A program made the position numbers and the translations under genes. Positions 5,514-10,297 of a DNA stretch of 10,297 nt are shown in pieces. The notes under the pieces were generated by a model. The model was not told the origin of the DNA. It did not search any database and saw only the letters and a program-made list of their open reading frames with translations. This stretch comes from JASFQI01 sp050115555 (GTDB lineage: Bacteria; Desulfobacterota; DSM-4660; Desulfatiglandales; HGW-15), in NCBI GenBank assembly GCA_050115555.1, contig JASFQI010000166.1, positions 1 to 10,297 on the forward strand, in the 5' to 3' direction. How positions within the stretch are numbered: position 1 is the stretch's first letter; each line of letters starts with the position of its first letter.

Positions 5514-7364
5514 TCAGGCCGCCCGTACCTCCGCTTTGCGAAGAACCCCCCGCAGGGTGTGGCGGTCCCGGGCCGAGAGCACGACCTTGCGCATGCGAAG
5601 GGATCGCGGCGTGACCTCCAGGAGCTCGTCGTCCCGAAGGAAGCTGATGGCCTGCTCCAGGGTCAGGGGGGTGATGGGGGAGAGGAGAATGTTGTCGTCC
5701 TTTCCAGCGGCCCGCATGTTGGTCAGTTTTTTCTCTTTGCAGGCATTCACGTCGATGTCCGGCCCCCGGTTGTGCTCGCCCACGATCATGCCTTCGTAAA
5801 CCGGGTCACCGGGCACCAAAAAGAGACGACCGCGCGGCTCCAGGTTGGCCAGGGCATACGCCACGGCCTTCCCCGCACGATCCGCCACGATGGACCCGGT
5901 AAAGCGGCTGGGGCAGGGGCCTCGATACTCTTCGTACCCGTCGAAAAGGGAGTGCATGATGCCGGTCCCCCGGGTGTCCGTGAGGAACTCGTCCCGGTAA
6001 CCGATCAGGGTACGGGCGGGCACGGAGAACTCCAGGCGCACCCGTCCGGAATGCGGATTCTTCAGGTGCGTCATGACGGCCTTTCGAAGGGAGAGTTTTT
6101 CCGTGACTGCGCCCAGGAACCGTTCCTCGCAGTCCACCAGAAGCCGTTCCATGGGCTCCAGCCGCTTTCCTCCCTCCTGCCGGAAGATCACCTCGGGGCG
6201 GCCTACGCAAAACTCATAGCCTTCCCGGCGCATGGTCTCGATGAGAATGGAGAGTTGGAACTCTCCCCGGCCCTTGACCAGCATTCGTTCCCGGTCGCTG
6301 GTCTCTTCCACCTGCACGGCCACGTTTTGGAGGGTCTCCTTGAGGAGGCGCTCACGGATGCGGCTGGACTGGACGTACTTCCCCTCCGTGCCGCCCAGGG
6401 GCGAATCGTTGATCGTGAAGGTCATGGCCACCGTGGGCAGGTCCACACGGATGCGTGGAAGAGGCTCCGGGGAGGACCGGTGGCAAATGGTGTCCCCGAT
6501 TTTCACATCCTCGATACCCGCGAGCACCACGATATCCCCGGCCTGGACCTCCTCCACCTGCCGAAGGGCCATGCCCTCGTGGACCTGAAGCTGAGACACC
6601 TTCAGGGGCAAGGGTGTGCCCTGCTCGGGGATGCACACCAGGGAATCCCGGGAGCGGGCCGAGCCGTTGAAGATTTTCCCAACGGCCAGACGGCCCAGGT
6701 AATCGGAGTACCCGAGGTCCGAGACGAGCATCTGGAACGAGGCGTCCGGGTCATGAGACGGGCCGGGCACGGCCTCGAGAATGGTGTCCATGAGGACATG
6801 GAGGTTGTCTGCGGTTTCGTGAAGGCTACGAGCGGCAATCCCGTCTCTCCCCACCGCGTAGAGCACGGGGAAATCGAGCTGATCCTCGGATGCGTCCAGA
6901 TCGATGAGCAGGTCGTAGATCTCGTCCAGGACCTCCTCGGGGCGGGCGTCCTGCCGGTCGATCTTGTTGATGACCCCTATGATGGGGAGCCCCGCATCCA
7001 GGGCTTTTTTCAGGACGAACCGGGTTTGGGGAAGCGGTCCTTCCGAGGCGTCCACCAGGAGGAGGGCGCCGTCGGCCATGGAAAGGGCGCGCTCCACCTC
7101 GCCCCCGAAATCCGCGTGTCCCGGTGTGTCGATGATGTTGATTCGCACGCCTTTCCACATCACCGAACAATTCTTGGCCGCAATGGTGATGCCCCGCTCC
7201 CGTTCCAGGTCCAGGGTATCCATGAGGCGGTCCTCCACGGTCTGGTTGGCCCGGAAGAGACCGCTTTGCCGGAACATGGCATCCACCAGCGTGGTTTTGC
7301 CGTGATCCACATGGGCGATAATGGCGACGTTTCGGATCTGAGGGTTGACGCATGCACACGACAT
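5514..7364 (-). CDS. typA: Ribosome-associated translational GTPase TypA/BipA
   Basis: This 616-residue cytoplasmic GTPase binds the ribosome and supports 50S assembly and stress or cold adaptation in the bacteria where it is known. The GTPase motifs are complete: AHVDHGKT at 17-24 (G1), RGITI at 58-62 (G2), DTPGH at 79-83 (G3) and NKID at 133-136 (G4). Beta-barrel and EF-G-like domains follow, and the C-terminal TypA-specific domain is clear from LTNMRAAGKDD, LEQAISFLRDDELLEVTP and LRMRKVVL. Length is normal for the family (about 600-615), so it looks intact. This C-terminal domain separates it from EF-G and LepA. The ATG at 7364 has GGGAG about ten bases upstream, a modest ribosome binding site. 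It appears monocistronic: the permease pair converges on it from one side and the metallo-hydrolase terminator lies upstream. Confidence 0.97.
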   Translation of the reverse strand: MSCACVNPQIRNVAIIAHVDHGKTTLVDAMFRQSGLFRANQTVEDRLMDTLDLERERGITIAAKNCSVMWKGVRINIIDTPGHADFGGEVERALSMADGALLLVDASEGPLPQTRFVLKKALDAGLPIIGVINKIDRQDARPEEVLDEIYDLLIDLDASEDQLDFPVLYAVGRDGIAARSLHETADNLHVLMDTILEAVPGPSHDPDASFQMLVSDLGYSDYLGRLAVGKIFNGSARSRDSLVCIPEQGTPLPLKVSQLQVHEGMALRQVEEVQAGDIVVLAGIEDVKIGDTICHRSSPEPLPRIRVDLPTVAMTFTINDSPLGGTEGKYVQSSRIRERLLKETLQNVAVQVEETSDRERMLVKGRGEFQLSILIETMRREGYEFCVGRPEVIFRQEGGKRLEPMERLLVDCEERFLGAVTEKLSLRKAVMTHLKNPHSGRVRLEFSVPARTLIGYRDEFLTDTRGTGIMHSLFDGYEEYRGPCPSRFTGSIVADRAGKAVAYALANLEPRGRLFLVPGDPVYEGMIVGEHNRGPDIDVNACKEKKLTNMRAAGKDDNILLSPITPLTLEQAISFLRDDELLEVTPRSLRMRKVVLSARDRHTLRGVLRKAEVRAA

Positions 7365-7423
7365 GAATGATGAACTCCCTTGGGTACGTCCTCTTCAAAG
7401 GACCGCGATAAAAAGAATTGAAC

Positions 7424-7451
7424 AGTCTATTCCTTTGGGATGGAATGGCAA
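7424..7451 (-). promoter_or_regulatory. Possible sigma-70 promoter of typA
   Basis: On the - strand TTGCCA (7451-7446) and TAGACT (7429-7424) are 16 bases apart, with 5 and 4 matches to consensus. It lies between the metallo-hydrolase terminator and the TypA start and would give a leader of about 50-55 nt. The -10 box is weak. Confidence 0.35.
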
Positions 7452-7525
7452 GTTTTTTCGAAGGGAAAATTTCCTGGCCCCTGGATGGAGGAACCGCAAT
7501 GCATGGGGGCGCACCGCCGGTCCAC

Positions 7526-7558
7526 GTAAAAGGGCGGAACCTTGTCCCGCCCTTTTAC
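7526..7558 (-). terminator. Intrinsic terminator after the metallo-hydrolase gene
   Basis: Arms 7526-7537 (GTAAAAGGGCGG) and 7547-7558 form a perfect 12-bp stem with a 9-base loop. A-rich and T-rich outer ends flank the GC core, as in terminators that work in either direction. It lies 28 bases past the TGA of the - strand metallo-hydrolase gene. Confidence 0.75.
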
Positions 7559-7586
7559 TGTATGGATGGTGCATCAGGAACGGCTG

Positions 7587-8630
7587 TCAGGCGAACAGCA
7601 CCTCATCGCCGGCGCCCACGTACAGGTCGCTGACCGAGGTGTGATTCCCCGTACCCTTGATGACCGGGTATCCGAGCTCGATCATCTTCTCTACCGCTTG
7701 CAGACCTGTACAGTGGTTGCAGGCCACCTTCTCGAAGTTGTAGTTGGCCATGCCCGTGATCAGGTGCGCCCGCTCCGGCTGGATGGGACCGAACGGGGCG
7801 ATGTGGAGCCCGCCGTAGACGCCGAACATCTTGTCTCCGCCTAGAATTTTCTCCTGCGCAAAGTCGGCAAACGTCAGAATGCCCTGGTGGCAGCACCCGG
7901 TGACGCAGACCATTCCCTTGTCCTTCACGTTGAAGTACAGGGATTGCTCGCCACGAACCCGAATGACGATGGGCAGGTCAAAGGTGACCGCGGCGCACCC
8001 GTCGTAAAGCTTGTTGATGTGCCCGGGCTCGCACTTCACCAGCTCTCCCTTGTGGGGGATGCCGTTTCGCGCGCTCGGCCTGATGAACTCCGCACCCTTG
8101 AGGAAATGCATGCCCTCGGAGTAGAAGGTGCTGGGAATGATGATCTTGATCTCCGGGTTGTACTGGAGCGTGGCCTCCAGTCCCCAGTAGTGATCCAGGT
8201 GCTCGTGGCTGATGACCAGGCACTCGATCTCGCCACTCTCGAGCATCTTGTCTACGCCTTCCCGCTTGTAGCACTTGTCCATGTATTGGGTGTTCCAGCC
8301 GGTGTCCAGAAGGAACTTGTGATGACGCCCGTCCAGGGCTTCCATGTCGATCAGGGTGCAGCTGCCGGCCGCGTTCTCGGGGTCCCAGGGGATTTCCCAC
8401 TGGTTGGTCTTTCCTCCACCGGCCGCTTTCATTTGGCCGACCAGCAGCTTGGTATCGTACCACCCTAGTTCAGAGATGCACTTGATGCGCACGCTTTTGC
8501 ATTGGCCGATGTCGCACTTTCCACCCGCAAGGGCCTCGAGGGGTTTATGAAAAACGGCGCTGCCCAGCCCCAGAACCGCACCACCAACAGCCACAGTTTT
8601 TACGAACTCCCTTCTGCTCATCTCTTTCAT
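7587..8630 (-). CDS. Tat-exported metallo-beta-lactamase-fold hydrolase (COG1237-like)
   Basis: This 347-residue protein opens with a twin-arginine signal, SRREFVK at 5-11, followed by a hydrophobic stretch (13-27) and a likely cleavage site after ALA (33-35). It should be folded with its metal and then exported. The metallo-beta-lactamase motifs are LLDTGW at 107-112 (Asp-109), SHEHLDH at 141-147 (His-142, His-144, Asp-146, His-147), TGCCHQGI at 244-251 (His-248) and the ending GGLH (273-276) and CNHCTG (304-309). The GCxHxGI, GG-H and HCTG motifs resemble the COG1237 group, which includes archaeal homologues linked to pterin and methanopterin synthesis. Unusually it is exported and has many cysteines. 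The substrate is unknown. The ATG at 8630 has GGGAG six bases upstream; ATG 8621 is an alternative. The gene ends at a clear terminator and appears to be transcribed alone. Confidence 0.88.
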   Translation of the reverse strand: MKEMSRREFVKTVAVGGAVLGLGSAVFHKPLEALAGGKCDIGQCKSVRIKCISELGWYDTKLLVGQMKAAGGGKTNQWEIPWDPENAAGSCTLIDMEALDGRHHKFLLDTGWNTQYMDKCYKREGVDKMLESGEIECLVISHEHLDHYWGLEATLQYNPEIKIIIPSTFYSEGMHFLKGAEFIRPSARNGIPHKGELVKCEPGHINKLYDGCAAVTFDLPIVIRVRGEQSLYFNVKDKGMVCVTGCCHQGILTFADFAQEKILGGDKMFGVYGGLHIAPFGPIQPERAHLITGMANYNFEKVACNHCTGLQAVEKMIELGYPVIKGTGNHTSVSDLYVGAGDEVLFA

Positions 8631-8719
8631 CGCATTCTCCCGTGTTTCAGATCGACCGTGTGTAGATTTCAGCGTTTGAGGAATCCGAAGACCAATGATA
8701 TGTATCCTATTTTCCTTTA

Positions 8720-8733
8720 ATCACCTCCTTTCT
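8720..8733 (-). promoter_or_regulatory. Full-length Shine-Dalgarno sequence without a start codon
   Basis: On the - strand this reads AGAAAGGAGGTGAT, fully complementary to the usual 3' end of 16S rRNA. It lies 89 bases upstream of the metallo-hydrolase ATG. No ATG, GTG or TTG opens a reasonable frame at the right distance: a GTG inside the motif gives only five codons, and the next TTG is about 25 bases away. It may be a ribosome standby site, part of a leader peptide, or a relic. Confidence 0.35.
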
Positions 8734-8754
8734 TTGCCTCTTTATATACGCTTC

Positions 8755-8779
8755 GGAACCTGTGGTGTCCTGCGGTTCC
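8755..8779. repeat. Inverted repeat upstream of the metallo-hydrolase
   Basis: GGAACC (8755-8760) and GGTTCC (8774-8779) are perfect 6-bp arms separated by 13 bases. The repeat overlaps a weak - strand promoter candidate (AGGACA, 17 bases, TATATA), so it might be an operator. The evidence is thin. Confidence 0.3.
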
Positions 8780-9307
8780 AAATGCATGCATCCGAGGCAT
8801 TCTCAAATTTGACGGTCTCGCAAAAACCCGCTCGACCGCCCGTTGGCCACACTTAACTCACTGGAATCGTTAGGGGCATATCTCCAGGTCACGGACTTTC
8901 TACGACTCCATCCATGTTCGATACTCGACTTATTCGCTCTCGCTCGAAATCGACTGCTTCCCCTTTTCAGTCCTCGCATTCCATTTTGGACCATACGCAG
9001 GATGAAAACCGGGGCATGCACGTCCAGATCCCTGAGAGGAAGAGCCGAACACTGTCGGCAAAGACCTTCACGCGACGATCCGGTGATAATACGGGCTTTC
9101 CGGAGTGTCCTCGAAACCGTGAGATCTTGAACGAGTTGTAATTATTTGTTTTTAGTAGCTTTTCTTGGCAAATCGTATGGAACGGCCTATCAGGGGCCGA
9201 AGCATCTCGAATGGGAACCGGTCACCCGTCGTTTTCAGGAGGAATAGGAGCGCAAGCAGAACCATGACAACTGCAGGCCGGGTGACGGTGAGATGGGAAC
9301 GGTGGGA

Positions 9308-9337
9308 AGAATACAGACCGATGAGGGGAGATGTCAA
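9308..9337 (-). promoter_or_regulatory. Promoter-like pair inside the long gap
   Basis: On the - strand a perfect TTGACA (9337-9332) is followed after 18 bases by TATTCT (9313-9308, 4 of 6 matches), with an AT-rich stretch just upstream. Transcription would begin near 9301 and head toward the metallo-hydrolase, whose ATG is about 670 bases away. It could make a very long leader or a separate RNA. Confidence 0.4.
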
Positions 9338-9423
9338 TTTAAAAATAAAAACAATACCTTAACAGTATGATAAGAGAAGGGGGACCCCGTTGGGGACACC
9401 GGGGCATCGGGATGGGCGGGCAG

Positions 9424-9468
9424 AAAAATCCCTTTCACCCGTGCCGCGGGGGCGGCCTGGGGAAGGGA
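9424..9468 (-). terminator. Intrinsic terminator after the cytochrome gene
   Basis: On the - strand TCCCTT (9468-9463) pairs with AAGGGA (9434-9429) at the base. An inner CCC/GGG step and a GCCGC/GCGGC tip (9456-9452 with 9447-9443) lie above. The stem is imperfect, with internal bulges, but TTTTT (9428-9424) follows it directly. It starts 27 bases past the TAG of the cytochrome gene. Confidence 0.6.
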
Positions 9469-9494
9469 CCGGTTGACGGTTGGAGCCTGCAAAC

Positions 9495-10297
9495 CTACTT
9501 CGCCGCTTTTCGCATCTGTTCGGCCTTGGCCTGGATCGCGCCCAGCTCCTCCACCATGGCGGCCCAGCCGTACCAGTAAGCATAGTCCGGGTTCACGTGG
9601 AAGAAGGCCTGGTACGTGCGCATGCGGTGCTTCAGGTACATCTTCAGGAGGAGCTGGTCGATGTAGGAGAGCCTGGAGAGGTCCCCGCCTCCGGTGCGCA
9701 TGAAAAAAAGGAGGTTGGGGTAGTTGTAGGGATAGGCCTCGGGTTTCTGAATGACTCCGTCCCGGTAAAGGCCCGCGACGATCTCGATGGCCTCGGCCAT
9801 GATCCGGTCGGCCTTTTGTATGCTGGCGTCCCCCATCTCCAACTGGTGCCGGGCGTAGGACTCTGCATGGCATTCGGCACACGTGCGGATCATCTTTTCC
9901 CGCTCGGCTTCCCAGGCCTCCTGGGTCAGGCGGGCCAGGTCGAGGGCCTTGACCACATCCAGGAGTGCGGTGGGCTCACCGGTCTCCGGGTGCAGGACGC
10001 CCAGGGCCCTGAGGAGCGTGATGCGGTCCTGCTTCCATTGGGCGTCCTCGGGAAAGGGCAGGCGCACGCCCAGGAACCCCCAGGCCGTGTGGTTGTCGTG
10101 GCTGCCGTCCGGCATGTGGCAGTGCTGGCAGGACGGGGCGTTGGCTCCCTCGGGGAGGTCCCCCACCTCGCGGGCCTGATAACGGGTGCCGTGCTTGGAG
10201 CTGCTCCACATCTCCCACTGGGGGTGGTCGAACCCCATGTGGCACTGGCGGCAGGCCCGGGGGTTCAGGGACTCCTTTTTTGAGAAGGCGTGCCGGG
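9495..10297 (-). CDS. C-terminal part of a hydroxylamine-oxidoreductase-like multiheme cytochrome c (partial)
   Basis: The frame stays open to the right edge, so the 5' end with its signal peptide is outside the window. Three heme c attachment motifs are visible: CRQCH (10253-10239), CQHCH (10130-10116) and CAECH (9881-9867). The context SCQHCHMPDGSHDNHTAWG, the helical run before CAECH, and the last segment KHRMRTYQAFF...NPDYAYWYGW fit octaheme hydroxylamine oxidoreductase-like proteins. The methionine at 10238 follows the first visible heme motif, so it is not the true start. Such proteins are periplasmic and oxidise hydroxylamine or hydrazine, or work in reverse on nitrite. Which reaction applies depends on a conserved cross-linking tyrosine and on hemes outside the window. 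No membrane anchor is visible at the C-terminus, which ends AEQMRKAAK. Its own terminator lies downstream. Confidence 0.82.
   Translation of the reverse strand, partial: RHAFSKKESLNPRACRQCHMGFDHPQWEMWSSSKHGTRYQAREVGDLPEGANAPSCQHCHMPDGSHDNHTAWGFLGVRLPFPEDAQWKQDRITLLRALGVLHPETGEPTALLDVVKALDLARLTQEAWEAEREKMIRTCAECHAESYARHQLEMGDASIQKADRIMAEAIEIVAGLYRDGVIQKPEAYPYNYPNLLFFMRTGGGDLSRLSYIDQLLLKMYLKHRMRTYQAFFHVNPDYAYWYGWAAMVEELGAIQAKAEQMRKAAK

Larger units (their letters stand above)
8631..9494. other. Gap of about 860 bp without a convincing gene
   Basis: This stretch lies between the cytochrome and metallo-hydrolase genes, both on the - strand. By eye it is less GC-rich than the flanking genes. It holds the metallo-hydrolase leader (8631-8780), a promoter-like pair (9308-9337) and the cytochrome terminator (9424-9468). 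Inverted arms GTCACCCG (9221-9228) and CGGGTGAC (9279-9286) are flanked by a direct repeat ATGGGAAC (9211-9218 and 9293-9300). A - strand frame from about 9147 to 8803 is open for roughly 114 codons, but it has no ATG, no ribosome binding site and no recognisable domain. Overlapping + strand frames are equally unconvincing. The stretch could be a decayed gene, a long leader or an RNA gene; I cannot tell which. Confidence 0.4.

Noticed and set aside
5559..7370. 603-codon + strand frame opposite TypA
   Set aside because: It is the antisense shadow of a highly conserved gene, and its His/Gly/Val-rich composition is typical of antisense frames.
8803..9147. Open - strand frame of about 114 codons, and overlapping + strand frames at 8843-9141
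   Set aside because: They lack ATG starts and ribosome binding sites, have mixed Arg/Ser-rich composition, and match no family I recognise.

Overview
The window reads as chromosomal DNA from a moderately GC-rich, Gram-negative, probably anaerobic bacterium. My best guess is a Desulfobacterota (former Deltaproteobacteria) relative. This rests on the style of the methyl-accepting chemotaxis protein (MCP), a stand-alone Cache protein beside it, a split two-gene permease, a Tat-exported metallo-beta-lactamase-fold protein and a hydroxylamine-oxidoreductase-like multiheme cytochrome c. No single gene fixes the taxon. I see no rRNA, tRNA, CRISPR array or insertion sequence.

Layout. Positions 1-331 are an upstream region with no confident gene. 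A + strand pair follows: a secreted single-Cache sensor protein (332-895) and an MCP (948-2567). The pair ends in two tandem hairpins with very stable tetraloops (2582-2626). On the - strand, 2712-3674 encodes a stand-alone ATP-pyrophosphatase/XMP-binding part of GMP synthase, without the glutaminase domain. It has a good sigma-70 promoter and a leader of about 140 nt. A divergent + strand pair encodes a NifX/NifB-like domain fused to half of a DUF318/ArsP-type permease (3999-4790), then the other permease half (4787-5344), with stop and start codons overlapping.

The rest is on the - strand. There is the translational GTPase TypA/BipA (5514-7364), a Tat-exported COG1237-type metallo-hydrolase (7587-8630) with a clear terminator, and a gap of about 860 bp (8631-9494). 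The last gene (9495 to the right edge, 5' end cut off) is the C-terminal part of an octaheme HAO-like cytochrome with three CxxCH motifs visible.

How the genes relate. The Cache protein and MCP probably form one sensory unit. The two permease halves probably assemble into one transporter that the cytoplasmic NifX-like domain could gate or supply. The metallo-hydrolase and cytochrome both act outside the cytoplasm but have separate terminators. TypA and the GMP-synthase-like gene look like independent transcription units. The most unusual items are the NifX-permease fusion with its coupled partner, the glutaminase-less GMP synthase, the secreted Cache protein paired with an MCP that seems to lack a complete HAMP, and the promoter-bearing gap before the metallo-hydrolase.
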